Part shown: one piece after another, positions 9,095 through 18,012 of the stretch
How the letters are laid out: each line of letters begins with the position of its first letter
How positions within the stretch are numbered: position 1 is the stretch's first letter
DNA from: Oscillospiraceae bacterium MB24-C1
GTDB lineage: Bacteria; Bacillota; Clostridia; Oscillospirales; Ruminococcaceae
NCBI GenBank assembly: GCA_030913685.1
Contig: CP133187.1
Span: forward strand, 434,001 to 498,000
Direction: 5' to 3'
DNA: 64,000 nucleotides
Notes under the pieces: model-generated
The model's database searches: none
What the model saw: the letters and a program-made list of their open reading frames with translations, nothing else
What the model was told of the DNA's origin: nothing
Position numbers and translations under genes: made by a program

Positions 9095-9673
9095 ATGGAA
9101 GCGTCTGGATTTCTCAAAGGATTATTTTCAAAAAGCGGCATTTCCCAAAAACAGGCCAAATGGTTGACGATGCTGGGCGTGGCAGGCATGCTGTTAATTA
9201 TGTTGACCGGCCTATGGCCGGACGATAGCGGCCAGTCCGATGTGTCAAAGGATGTTGTCGGTTCGCTGGATACTCACGCGCAGCAGACCGAGCAGCGTTT
9301 GGCTGAGATATTAAAACAAATTAAAGGGGTGGGCGCGGTACATGTTATGGTCACGTTGGAAAACGGTGTTGAATATCGGTATGCTGCGGACGAAAAACAG
9401 TCTGACGACAGCGTTTTTACCTACGCGGACGGCAGCGACGCCCCCTCTAAGGTTCAGGAAAAGGAAGACCGGCAACAAAGCTATATCCTCGTTGATTCTT
9501 CAGGTGGCAAGAAGCCTTTGGTGCTTACCGAGCTTTCACCCAGGGTAAAGGGTGTGGTGGTGGTTTGCAGCGGCGCCGGGAATCCGGTGATACGCCAGCG
9601 CGTGACCGACGCGGTGACAACGGCGTTGGGCGTTACATCCTTACAGGTATGCGTAATTCAATCAGCAGAATAA
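9095..9673 (+). CDS. spoIIIAG: Stage III sporulation protein AG
   Basis: A 192-aa protein with one membrane span (about 24-40), a charged linker and a C-terminal ring-forming domain (AEILKQIKGVGAVHVMVTLE begins near 71). In other sporulators SpoIIIAG forms the large ring in the intermembrane space. A GGAGG site overlaps the end of spoIIIAF. Confidence 0.93.
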   Translation: MEASGFLKGLFSKSGISQKQAKWLTMLGVAGMLLIMLTGLWPDDSGQSDVSKDVVGSLDTHAQQTEQRLAEILKQIKGVGAVHVMVTLENGVEYRYAADEKQSDDSVFTYADGSDAPSKVQEKEDRQQSYILVDSSGGKKPLVLTELSPRVKGVVVVCSGAGNPVIRQRVTDAVTTALGVTSLQVCVIQSAE

Positions 9674-9692
9674 TAAGCGGGAGGCAATCCGA

Positions 9693-10235
9693 ATGAAAAA
9701 ATTTAGAATGAATATGATTGTTGGCAAGAAACAGATTATTTTGGCTGCTTTGGTGCTCTGCCTGTCTCTGGCGGTATATCTCAACTGGGTATATTCCGGC
9801 GACGGGTTCGAGCTGCCAACCACAAGCACGCTGGAGACGGATAAAAACTACGGCGACTCTCAGTATGTCAATATTGGCGAGGATGCCGATGCCTTCTTTG
9901 CTGAGGCAAAAATCAGCCGACAGAAGACCCGCGATGAAGCGGTTCAGACATTAAAGAACCTCATCGAAAGTGACGCCATCACCCCAGAACAACGTACCGA
10001 GCTGGCGCTGAAAACCACCTCAATGGCACAGGCGATCGAGACAGAAGGCAAAATCGAAAACCTTATAAAGGCAAAAGGCTTTACAGAATGCATGGTCTAT
10101 TATGATACCGAACGCGTCGATGTCATTGTTAAAACCAACGGTCTTCTCACGAACGAAGTGGCACAGATGAAGGATATCATCGTTAAAGAGGTCACCATTC
10201 CCGATGAGAACATCGCCATTATTGAGGTCAACTGA
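9693..10235 (+). CDS. spoIIIAH: Stage III sporulation protein AH
   Basis: A 180-aa protein with one N-terminal span (about 13-31) and a C-terminal YscJ/FliF-like domain. It is the SpoIIQ partner across the intermembrane space in model species. It is the last gene of the operon and is followed by an inverted repeat at 10269-10301. Confidence 0.93.
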   Translation: MKKFRMNMIVGKKQIILAALVLCLSLAVYLNWVYSGDGFELPTTSTLETDKNYGDSQYVNIGEDADAFFAEAKISRQKTRDEAVQTLKNLIESDAITPEQRTELALKTTSMAQAIETEGKIENLIKAKGFTECMVYYDTERVDVIVKTNGLLTNEVAQMKDIIVKEVTIPDENIAIIEVN

Positions 10236-10268
10236 GTATAGTATCGGGGCTTGCTAAAACATACTATG

Positions 10269-10301
10269 ATATTGAGGCGCACTTTGGGTGCGCCTCAATA
10301 T
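10269..10301 (+). terminator. Hairpin after the spoIIIA operon
   Basis: Arms ATATTGAGGCGCAC and GTGCGCCTCAATAT are perfect with a 5-nt loop. There is no clear T tract after it, so it may be a weak terminator or an mRNA 3'-end stabiliser. Confidence 0.6.
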
Positions 10302-10396
10302 GCGCAATCGGCCACCTTATTACTTTCAAAATACAGTCAAAAAGGCTGTGGCAGAGGACTTTTGCAGCAAACCACAGATATTTTTGTATCATCCGG

Positions 10397-10424
10397 TTGT
10401 CTTGCAGCAAATATGTGGTATAAT
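10397..10424 (+). promoter_or_regulatory. Sigma-A-type promoter for asp23
   Basis: TTGTCT, 16 bp, TATAAT in the 344-bp gap between spoIIIAH and the Asp23 gene. Inverted 9-bp elements ATCATCCGG (10389) and CCGGATGAT (10447) flank it. The rest of the gap holds nothing I recognise apart from the hairpin near 10285. Confidence 0.6.
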
Positions 10425-10579
10425 AACTGAAAAGCAATTATTATACCGGATGATGTCCAACGGTTTGCCGCTGATGCAATAACACTTTTAAAGGTTCTAA
10501 TTCTTTACATAGCCATGGGCTTTGATTTTTCGGGACAATTTTGCGCGGCATTTGAAAAGACAACGGAGGAAACTTATAG

Positions 10580-10948
10580 ATGAATGAGAAAATAAGAGAA
10601 AGCGCGGTCGGAACGCTGCGCATTTCCAAAGAGGTTTTAGTCACCATTGCCGGTACGGCTGCATCAGAGGTCGAGGGCGTGCACAGCATTACTGCTTCGC
10701 CGGTCGATTTTAAGGGCATGCTATCCAGACGGTCGTTCCCCAAAGCAGTAAACATTGCACTCAATGATGATATGGCTGATATAACGCTGCATCTCGTTTT
10801 GAAACATGGTGTTAAAATCCCGGTCGTTTCTGAGATGGTGCAAAAGGCTGTTAAGGAATCTATTCAAAGCATGACTGCCATCACCGTTTCTAAGGTCAAC
10901 ATCGTTGTTGAGGGAATTGCATACGAGGCCAGCGAAATGCAGGCTTAA
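10580..10948 (+). CDS. Asp23/Gls24 family envelope stress protein
   Basis: A 122-aa Asp23 (alkaline shock protein) family member with the conserved start of the domain (GTLRISKEVLVTIAGTAASEVEGV) and the C-terminal VSKVNIVVEGI strand. Single copies of this family next to nusB are typical of Clostridia, where the role at the envelope is poorly defined. An AACGGAGGAAAC ribosome site precedes the ATG and a strong terminator follows. Confidence 0.92.
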   Translation: MNEKIRESAVGTLRISKEVLVTIAGTAASEVEGVHSITASPVDFKGMLSRRSFPKAVNIALNDDMADITLHLVLKHGVKIPVVSEMVQKAVKESIQSMTAITVSKVNIVVEGIAYEASEMQA

Positions 10949-10960
10949 ACCAGCAATGAG

Positions 10961-10998
10961 ATACCCTCCCGCCTGATACGCCGGAGGGTATGTTTTTG
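10961..10998 (+). terminator. Intrinsic terminator between asp23 and nusB
   Basis: Arms ATACCCTCC and GGAGGGTAT enclose a short inner CGCC..CG stem, followed by GTTTTTGTATTTTT. Confidence 0.85.
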
Positions 10999-11023
10999 TA
11001 TTTTTACATGAGAGGTCGTTCCT

Positions 11024-11467
11024 ATGAAGAGAAGAGATGCGCGAGAAGCTGCATTCCTGCTTATTTTTGAAAAATCCTTTCGCGAAGAGCCCATGGATGA
11101 GCTTATTACGCTGGCGGTTGAGAGTCGCGCGCTTGAGCTTAATGACTATGCCCGGCGGTTGGTGCTAACAGTGGATGAAAAAGAAGCTGAACTCGATCAA
11201 AATATCGAGAAACACCTGACTAAGTGGAAAATCACTCGTCTGGCGCGGGTTACTTTGGCGGTACTGCGGTTGGCAGTCTGTGAGTTGAGCTATTTCCCGG
11301 ATATTCCGGTGCGCGTAACCATTAATGAGGCCATTGAATTGGCAAAAAAATATGCAACTGAGAACGACGCTTCATATATCAACGGCGTGCTGGGCTCCTT
11401 TGTCAAGGAGGCCGTACCGGTCAAGAATAAAGAGGCTGACGAGAACGAATCATGCTTGGATATTTAG
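11024..11467 (+). CDS. nusB: Transcription antitermination protein NusB
   Basis: A 147-aa all-helical NusB with the typical start KRRDAREAAFLLIFE, the central RLARVTLAVLRLAVCEL helix and the C-terminal NEAIELAKKYATENDASYINGVLG block. It binds boxA with S10 during rRNA transcription. Its end overlaps the next gene by 16 bp, so a run from nusB to recN is likely co-transcribed. Confidence 0.96.
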   Translation: MKRRDAREAAFLLIFEKSFREEPMDELITLAVESRALELNDYARRLVLTVDEKEAELDQNIEKHLTKWKITRLARVTLAVLRLAVCELSYFPDIPVRVTINEAIELAKKYATENDASYINGVLGSFVKEAVPVKNKEADENESCLDI

Positions 11468-12414
11468 GGATTGACACCAGTAACTATACCACCTCCTGCG
11501 CCATTTATCGCGCGGGGGGTGTCGTTTCGCAAAAACGGCTTTTGCCCGTGCCGCAGGGTCAGGTTGGCCTACGGCAGAGCGATGCCGTTTTTTCGCATGT
11601 TAAGGCGCTTGGCGAACTTATGACGACGCTTCGTGCACAGGATAATCAGCCACTTGCTGCTATCGGTGCAACGCGGCGCCCGCGCGATATAGAAGGCTCG
11701 TACATGCCCTGTTTTTTAACGGGGCTAATGGCGGCTGAAACTGCTGCTGCAGCAACCGACGTACCGCTATATACTTTTTCACATCAGGCGGGGCATGTTG
11801 CGGCGGCGCTTTACGGTGCCGACCGGCTTGAATTAATCAACAAAAACTTTTTAGCATTTCATCTTTCGGGAGGAACCACTGAGTGCTTGTGGGTTAAGTC
11901 ACTGCCCAAAGCTGATATTGTACTATTGAGCTGTACCAATGACTTGAACGCCGGACAGGTGGTGGACAGAGTTGGACATATGCTTGGGCTTGACTTTCCT
12001 GCGGGACCCGCGCTGGATGCGCTCGCGCAGCAGTCCACTCGTAGCTTTAAGGTTAAATCGGCGTTTCAAAGCGAAAATCCTTGTCTTTCCGGTATAGAAA
12101 ACCAGTGCCGGGCCATGCTGACAAAGGGGGAACCACCTGCAGATATTGCTCGGTTTTGCCTGCTATCTATTTTGTCGGCGCTTTTAAAAATGGCTGAGAA
12201 TGCCAAAACCGCCACCGGCTGTACCGATTTGGTGTTTGCAGGGGGCGTGATGTCCAATTCTATTATCCGTGCTGAGGTTGAGGGCCGGTACAATGGCATT
12301 TTTGCACCGCCCGAGTTTTCCTGTGACAACGCGGCGGGCATTGCTGTGCTCACGGCGCTTGCCGCAGGTGAAACGGTGACTCGGGCAGGTGTGGGAGGAG
12401 GTGCACGCGCATGA
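11452..12414 (+). CDS. TsaD/Kae1-like (peptidase M22) paralogue
   Basis: A 320-aa ASKHA-fold protein resembling TsaD, the tRNA t6A enzyme. It keeps the metal-binding HxxxH (H111 and H115 in SHQAGH), the HLSGGTTE phosphate loop near 137-144 and a late CDNAAGIAVL. The region that in TsaD carries a GPGLxGAL motif reads TRRPRDIEGSYMPCF here, so it is a divergent paralogue rather than the housekeeping TsaD. Genes of this kind between nusB and xseA are common in Clostridia; the function is not known to me. The start overlaps nusB and the stop overlaps xseA. Confidence 0.8.
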   Translation: MLGYLGIDTSNYTTSCAIYRAGGVVSQKRLLPVPQGQVGLRQSDAVFSHVKALGELMTTLRAQDNQPLAAIGATRRPRDIEGSYMPCFLTGLMAAETAAAATDVPLYTFSHQAGHVAAALYGADRLELINKNFLAFHLSGGTTECLWVKSLPKADIVLLSCTNDLNAGQVVDRVGHMLGLDFPAGPALDALAQQSTRSFKVKSAFQSENPCLSGIENQCRAMLTKGEPPADIARFCLLSILSALLKMAENAKTATGCTDLVFAGGVMSNSIIRAEVEGRYNGIFAPPEFSCDNAAGIAVLTALAAGETVTRAGVGGGARA

Positions 12415-13628
12415 GACTGCCGATTTTAAAAGTATCGCAGTTAAACCGCTATGTTAAATCACAGCTGGAAGCCGATCCTAGGCTTAAAGAAATCTATGTT
12501 GCGGGCGAAATTGGCACTCTGACCGCTAACCAGCGCTCGGGGCACCTCTACTTTACGCTGCGCGACGATACGTCCTCCATCAAAGCCGTTATGTTCGCCG
12601 GCAACGCGTTGCAGCTCAAGTTTATGCCTCAAAGCGGTCTGGCGGTTGTAGCGCGTGGTGCGGCCACCCTTTATGAACGTGACGGCACGTTCCAGTTAAT
12701 GGTGTCTGAGTTGATGCTTGATGGCGCGGGCGCACAGGGCTTCGCCTTTGAGAAGCAAAAGCAGCTGCTGGCCGCAAAAGGCTATTTTGATGAGCACAAA
12801 AAACGTGCTATTCCACCTAATCCGACGATAGTCGGCGTGGTGACGTCCGATTCGGGCGCAGCGCTGCATGATATCTTCAGTGTGATCGCACGCAAAAACC
12901 CCACGGTGCAGCTGTTGCTGGCACCCGCTGTGGTACAGGGGCCGGAGGCACCCGCGTCAATTGCTGCGGCGATCGCAGCAATCAATCGCGATGGCAGAAG
13001 TGAGGTTCTGATCGTCGGACGGGGAGGTGGTTCCGCTGAGGATCTCTGGGCCTTTAACGAGGAGTCAGTGGTGCGCGCTGTAGCCCAGTCCCGCATTCCG
13101 ACTATTTCAGCTGTGGGTCATGAGACCGATATCACGCTGTGCGACCTTGCCGCCGACCTTCGCGCTGCAACACCGACCGCAGCCGCCGAACTGGCCGTAA
13201 CTGACCGCGCGCAGCTTCTGGAGCGGTTGGGGCAGCGTAAAAATATGCTTAAAAACGCGATGACACACCAGCTAATTTTAAAAGAACGGCTGTTGCTTGA
13301 AAAAAAATCGACCGAGCCACTAAAAAATCCCTGGTTTTTTATTAATAAAAATAGACAAAGATTGAATAATTTGATAGAATCGATGTATAACCTTTCTCAA
13401 AGTGAGATCTCTAACAGGCTTAAGCCTGTTTCACAACGGGCCGCCCTGCTCGATTCTCTAAGCCCTCTTAGGATACTGGCCCGGGGCTATTGCATTGCGA
13501 CAAAGGAAGGACACCCCGTCATTTCCGCTGGGCATCTGCAAGAAGAGGATAATATTACACTTCGGTTACATGAGGGCAGCGCCACGGCTGTTATTCAAAG
13601 CATCGCCACAGAAGGAGAAGAGACATGA
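12411..13628 (+). CDS. xseA: Exodeoxyribonuclease VII large subunit
   Basis: A 405-aa XseA with an N-terminal OB-fold (VSQLNRYVKSQLEADPRLKEIYVAGEI, in part), the nuclease block GVVTSDSGAALHDI near 139-152, and the conserved VGRGGGSAEDLWAFNEE (about 202-218) and SAVGHETDITLCDLAADLRAATP (in part). It degrades single-stranded DNA together with XseB, which follows with a 4-bp overlap. Confidence 0.96.
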   Translation: MRLPILKVSQLNRYVKSQLEADPRLKEIYVAGEIGTLTANQRSGHLYFTLRDDTSSIKAVMFAGNALQLKFMPQSGLAVVARGAATLYERDGTFQLMVSELMLDGAGAQGFAFEKQKQLLAAKGYFDEHKKRAIPPNPTIVGVVTSDSGAALHDIFSVIARKNPTVQLLLAPAVVQGPEAPASIAAAIAAINRDGRSEVLIVGRGGGSAEDLWAFNEESVVRAVAQSRIPTISAVGHETDITLCDLAADLRAATPTAAAELAVTDRAQLLERLGQRKNMLKNAMTHQLILKERLLLEKKSTEPLKNPWFFINKNRQRLNNLIESMYNLSQSEISNRLKPVSQRAALLDSLSPLRILARGYCIATKEGHPVISAGHLQEEDNITLRLHEGSATAVIQSIATEGEET

Positions 13629-13825
13629 CCTTTGAACAGGCGCTTACCCGCTTGGATGAAATTACCGCACTGCTATCAAACGGTAGCACCAGTCTGGAGC
13701 AGTCGCTGGCACTTTATGCTGAGGGTGCTGGGTTGATTGAAACCTGCTCACAGCAGTTAAATGAAGCCAAAACAAAAATAGAAAAGCTTTTTCCTGAGAA
13801 AGAGGGACCGAGCGATGCGATTTGA
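13625..13825 (+). CDS. xseB: Exodeoxyribonuclease VII small subunit
   Basis: A 66-aa XseB with the signature FEQALTRLDEITALLSNG and SLEQSLALYAEG. It overlaps xseA by 4 bp and ispA by 11 bp, the usual xseA-xseB-ispA order. Confidence 0.95.
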   Translation: MTFEQALTRLDEITALLSNGSTSLEQSLALYAEGAGLIETCSQQLNEAKTKIEKLFPEKEGPSDAI

Positions 13826-14708
13826 GGACAAATTTTCCGCACTTCAAGCACAGATTGAAAACAATTTGCAATATTATACCGAATATGCCGAGGACATGAT
13901 GCAAGCTCCTGTGCTAGAGGCTATGCGGTATAGTCTGTTGGGTGGCGGCAAACGTATTCGTGCGGTGCTGGCGGTTGAATTTTGTAAGGCCTTCGGCATG
14001 CCCGGTGAGCTGGCGATGCCCGCTGCCTGCGCGCTAGAGATGATTCACGCCTATTCATTAATACACGACGATCTGCCCTGCATGGACGACGACGACATGC
14101 GCCGCGGCAAACCCTCAAACCACAAGCAGTTTGGTGAGGGACTAGCGGTGCTGGCGGGCGACGGCCTATTGACACTCGCCTTTGAGGTAGTTTCAAGCGA
14201 CGAGACCCAGCGCCTGCTGGGAGCCGATTGTGCACTCGCACTCGTACGCACGCTCTCACAGGCAGCAGGTGAATATGGTATGCTGGGCGGCCAAGTTATC
14301 GACGTACTGAGCGAGGGGCACTCGCTCACATTACCCAAACATCACGACATGGTCGCGATGAAAACGGGGGCACTGATTTGTGCTGCAGTTCACTGCGGCT
14401 GTATTGCCGCCGGGGCTTCGACAAACCAGACCGAAAAGGCGCTGGCCTTTGCCAAAAAAATTGGGCTAGCCTTTCAGATCACCGACGATATTCTCGATGT
14501 AACCGGCGACAGCACCATGTTGGGCAAAAACATTGGTAGCGATGAAAAAGCGCAAAAGGTTACCTTTGTTTCGCTGATGGGCTTGGGCGCTGCTCAAAAA
14601 GAGGCGGAAGCATTATTTAAAAGCGCACAACAGGACCTTGCCGAGCTGTTCCCCGAGAACACTTTCCTACCTGCGTTGACCGAGCTATTAGCGCACCGTA
14701 ACGCATAA
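13815..14708 (+). CDS. ispA: Polyprenyl diphosphate synthase (farnesyl/geranyl diphosphate synthase)
   Basis: A 297-aa trans-prenyltransferase with the first Asp-rich motif DDLPCMDDDD at about 85-94 and the second DDILD at about 224-228. It condenses IPP with allylic diphosphates to make the C15 precursor of undecaprenol and quinone-like lipids. Being grouped with dxs two genes downstream ties it to the MEP isoprenoid pathway. Confidence 0.95.
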   Translation: MRFEDKFSALQAQIENNLQYYTEYAEDMMQAPVLEAMRYSLLGGGKRIRAVLAVEFCKAFGMPGELAMPAACALEMIHAYSLIHDDLPCMDDDDMRRGKPSNHKQFGEGLAVLAGDGLLTLAFEVVSSDETQRLLGADCALALVRTLSQAAGEYGMLGGQVIDVLSEGHSLTLPKHHDMVAMKTGALICAAVHCGCIAAGASTNQTEKALAFAKKIGLAFQITDDILDVTGDSTMLGKNIGSDEKAQKVTFVSLMGLGAAQKEAEALFKSAQQDLAELFPENTFLPALTELLAHRNA

Positions 14709-14742
14709 TTTGTATTCTCCGATTAAAAAGGAAGTTATTGAC

Positions 14743-15312
14743 ATGCCGATTATTCAAGTTCTTTGCAGCAATCCACTTGTCAATATTTGTGCAGTGGCGT
14801 GGTTTGCCGCACAATTAATCAAAACGCTGCTGCATTGGTTTTCACACGGTATTTTAAGATTAGATCGTCTGACAGGTTCGGGCGGTATGCCCAGTTCACA
14901 TTCTGCGTTGGTGGTATCGTTGACCATCGGTATGGCGCGCGTCGAGGGCTTTGTTTCGCCGGTGTTTGCCCTGACCATCGCCTTTGCCGCGGTGGTGATG
15001 TATGATGCAATGGGCGTACGACGGGCCGCAGGCGAACAGGCAAAAACCATCAACTGGTTGCTGGGTAGCTATAAAGATTTTTGGGATGTTTTAAAGTCTC
15101 ATCCATTATTAGATTTTGGCGACGACGAGGAAGTTGTTGCACCACAGGAAAACGTAACCGAAGAGGTAAATCAAGAGGAAAACGCTCCAGCAGATGAAAC
15201 GGCCTCTGAGCAGGATCGCAAGGCGCTTAAAGAATATCTGGGACACACACCGCTGGAGGTTATCGCAGGTGCATTACTTGGAATACTTATTGCAATGATC
15301 TATCCGTTATAA
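14743..15312 (+). CDS. Divergent PAP2 family protein (YuiD-like)
   Basis: A 189-aa membrane protein of the DUF212/divergent PAP2 family. It has several spans, the phosphatase-like GSGGMPSSHSALV block near 45-57, and MYDAMGVRRAAGEQA. An acidic insert of about 40 residues rich in Glu separates the domain from a last C-terminal span. The ATG at 14743 follows AAAAGGAAG at a good distance; an earlier start at 14710 has no ribosome site. It may act on prenyl phosphates given its place between ispA and dxs, but the substrate is not established. Confidence 0.88.
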   Translation: MPIIQVLCSNPLVNICAVAWFAAQLIKTLLHWFSHGILRLDRLTGSGGMPSSHSALVVSLTIGMARVEGFVSPVFALTIAFAAVVMYDAMGVRRAAGEQAKTINWLLGSYKDFWDVLKSHPLLDFGDDEEVVAPQENVTEEVNQEENAPADETASEQDRKALKEYLGHTPLEVIAGALLGILIAMIYPL

Positions 15313-15333
15313 TATATATTTAAGGGGTATGAC

Positions 15334-17187
15334 ATGTCTTCAAAACGAATTTTAGATCTGTCCGGCAACCCGCAGGGGTTGCGACAGCTTTCTGTCTTTC
15401 AGCTTAAGCTGCTAGCCGAAGAAATCAGGGCTGAGTTGGTGAACACCGTCTCACAAACCGGGGGACATCTGGCCTCCAATCTCGGTGTGGTGGAGCTGAC
15501 ATTAGCGTTGATGTATTGTTTTGACGTTTCCAAAGACAAAATTGTCTGGGATGTCGGACACCAATGCTATACCTACAAACTGTTGACCGGCCGTTTGAGC
15601 CGTTTTGGGACGCTCCGGCAAGAAAATGGTATTTCTGGTTTCCCAAAAACTGAGGAAAGCACCTATGACAGCTTTATCGCGGGGCATGCCAGCACGTCGA
15701 TTGCCGCAGCTTACGGGCTAAAGCGCAGTCTGACACTGCAGGGTAAGAGCAGCCATGTTGTCGCGGTCATCGGCGACGGCTCGCTGACCGGCGGTATGGC
15801 TTATGAGGGCTTAAATAACGTCGGAAAGAGCGGCGAAAACCTCATCATTATTATCAATGATAACGAAATGGCCATCTCAAAAAATGAGGGGGCCATTGCT
15901 AAATATTTATCATTCATTCGTTCAAAGCCTGGCTATTTCAAAGTAAAAAAGGTGACCGAACAAGCATTGCTCAGTGTACCTGTTGCGGGCGAGGCGCTTC
16001 GCGATCTCGTCGCGGGGTCTAAAACGGTGTTAAAGCAGGTCATTTATCCGAGCACTTTTTTTGAAGAGCTTGGGTTCACCTATTTTGGCCCGATGGATGG
16101 ACATAACCTGCAAAACCTCTGCGATATTCTGGCCGAGGCTAAGAAAAACGACGGCCCTAGCATCATCCATGTGCAAACAAAAAAAGGGAAGGGCTATACT
16201 TTTGCAGAGCAAAACCCGGGTGCCTATCACGGCGTTTCGCGTTTTGATATTAAAACCGGTCAGCCGCTCAAAGCGACTGGGGATAGCTTTTCTTCGGTGT
16301 TTGGCAAGGAACTGGTTCGGCTGGCGGAGGAAAATCCTCGGATCTGCGCCATCACGGCCGCAATGGAACACGGCACCGGATTGCAATATTTTGGCAGACG
16401 GTTTAAGAACGCCGGCCGGTATTACGACGTAGGTATCGCAGAGGAATTTGGCGTCACCTTTGCCAGCGCACTTGAGGCGGGTGGTATGTTACCGGTTTTC
16501 GCAATCTATTCCACCTTTTTACAGCGTGGATATGACCAGTTGATTCACGACGCAGCCATTGAAAGGCGGCACATCGTGCTGGGCGTCGATCGTGCCGGTA
16601 TTGTTGGCGACGATGGTGAAACGCATCAGGGCATCTTTGATGTGGCATTTTTATCAACCATTCCAGGTGTGACGGTTTTGGCTCCAGCCAACTACGCTGA
16701 ACTTAAAGCAATGCTTAAAAGTGCGCTAAATGACCACGACGGTCCTGTTGCGGTTCGCTACCCCAGAGGTAGCGAAAGCCCTACGCTGGCAGAACTCCCC
16801 TCGACCGGTGCAGCTTTTGACGAATATGCCACCACCGGCAGCAAACAGGTAATCGTGACCTATGGTAGAACCTTTGCCGCTGCTAAAGAGGCTGCTGCAC
16901 GGCTTGGCGATACCGCCGTTATTAAGCTAAATCGTGTTTTGCCGCTGGATGACGATGCAGTAGCGGCTGCTTTTAAATATGATCGAATTCTTTTCGCTGA
17001 GGAGGGCATTCGTAACGGCGGCGCAGGGATGCAATTTATCGCCGCACTCGCATTAAACGGCTACCGCGGGAAAACCGAGTTGCATGCCATTGATGGTTTT
17101 GTACCGCAAAGCGCGGTGGAAAGTGCTTTGCATACACTGCGATTGGATGCCGACGGTTTGACTGAACTGCTTGAGCAAATGGACTAA
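15334..17187 (+). CDS. dxs: 1-deoxy-D-xylulose-5-phosphate synthase
   Basis: A 617-aa full-length DXS. It shows the thiamine diphosphate motif GDGSLTGGMAYEGLNN from about 147, SNLGVVELT near 48-56, and the central GIAEEFGVTFASALE block of the pyrimidine domain. It makes DXP from pyruvate and glyceraldehyde 3-phosphate, the first step of the MEP pathway. The start follows AAGGGGTATGAC. It lies 6-18 bp before the tlyA gene on the same transcript. Confidence 0.97.
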   Translation: MSSKRILDLSGNPQGLRQLSVFQLKLLAEEIRAELVNTVSQTGGHLASNLGVVELTLALMYCFDVSKDKIVWDVGHQCYTYKLLTGRLSRFGTLRQENGISGFPKTEESTYDSFIAGHASTSIAAAYGLKRSLTLQGKSSHVVAVIGDGSLTGGMAYEGLNNVGKSGENLIIIINDNEMAISKNEGAIAKYLSFIRSKPGYFKVKKVTEQALLSVPVAGEALRDLVAGSKTVLKQVIYPSTFFEELGFTYFGPMDGHNLQNLCDILAEAKKNDGPSIIHVQTKKGKGYTFAEQNPGAYHGVSRFDIKTGQPLKATGDSFSSVFGKELVRLAEENPRICAITAAMEHGTGLQYFGRRFKNAGRYYDVGIAEEFGVTFASALEAGGMLPVFAIYSTFLQRGYDQLIHDAAIERRHIVLGVDRAGIVGDDGETHQGIFDVAFLSTIPGVTVLAPANYAELKAMLKSALNDHDGPVAVRYPRGSESPTLAELPSTGAAFDEYATTGSKQVIVTYGRTFAAAKEAAARLGDTAVIKLNRVLPLDDDAVAAAFKYDRILFAEEGIRNGGAGMQFIAALALNGYRGKTELHAIDGFVPQSAVESALHTLRLDADGLTELLEQMD

Positions 17188-17205
17188 TGACAGGTGCGTG
17201 TTAAA

Positions 17206-18009
17206 ATGAAAAAACGGCTTGATGTGCTTTTGGTCGAACGTGGCCTTGCGCCCGATATCACCCAGGCACAGGCGCTGATCATGTCTGGCAGAGTCTATGC
17301 CGCCGGACAAAAATCGGATAAATCCGGGGAAGACTATAAAGATACAACCCCGATAGAGGTCAGAGGCGGTGCGCTGCGGTATGTCAGCCGCGGCGGGTTG
17401 AAGCTTGAAAAGGCGTTGGCGTCTTTTCCACTAAACTTAAAGGACTGCGTTTGCTGCGATTTTGGCGCTTCGACCGGTGGATTTACCGATTGCATGCTAC
17501 AAAACGATGCTAAAAAGGTCTATGCCTTTGATGTGGGATATGGACAGCTGGCCTGGAGCCTGCGCCAAGATGCGCGTGTTGTCAACCGCGAGCGTACCAA
17601 CGTGCGCCATCTCACGCAGGAGGATGTCGCCGAACCAATTGATTTTATCAGTATTGACGTGTCTTTTATCTCATTGGCACTGGTACTGCCCGTAGCTTAT
17701 GAACTGTTAAAGCCCGGGGGCGCGGTCATCTGTCTCATCAAGCCACAGTTTGAAGCCGAGCGCGACCAGGTTGGCAAAAAGGGCGTTGTTAGCGATCAAG
17801 CCGTACATCTATCGGTGATTGAAAAGATCATAAATTGCGCAAAAACGCTAAGATTTAATGTAAAGGGATTATCCTTTTCACCCGTAAAAGGGCCTGAAGG
17901 GAATATTGAATATCTGCTCTATCTCGTCAAAGAGATACCGAGTGGGGAATCTTTGGGTGATGCCCTAAAAATTGTGGAGGATGCGCATCAGAACTTAAGC
18001 GCAACTTAA
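17206..18009 (+). CDS. tlyA: TlyA family RNA 2'-O-methyltransferase
   Basis: A 267-aa protein with an N-terminal S4 RNA-binding domain (KKRLDVLLVERGLAPDITQA, residues 2-21) and a Rossmann methyltransferase domain with the SAM loop CDFGASTGGFTDCML at about 85-99. TlyA proteins methylate cytidines of 16S and/or 23S rRNA. The ATG at 17206 is preferred to the GTG at 17194, because the latter overlaps the AGGTG ribosome site. The dxs-tlyA-nadK-argR-recN order is typical of Clostridia. Confidence 0.94.
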   Translation: MKKRLDVLLVERGLAPDITQAQALIMSGRVYAAGQKSDKSGEDYKDTTPIEVRGGALRYVSRGGLKLEKALASFPLNLKDCVCCDFGASTGGFTDCMLQNDAKKVYAFDVGYGQLAWSLRQDARVVNRERTNVRHLTQEDVAEPIDFISIDVSFISLALVLPVAYELLKPGGAVICLIKPQFEAERDQVGKKGVVSDQAVHLSVIEKIINCAKTLRFNVKGLSFSPVKGPEGNIEYLLYLVKEIPSGESLGDALKIVEDAHQNLSAT

Positions 18010-18012
18010 ATC

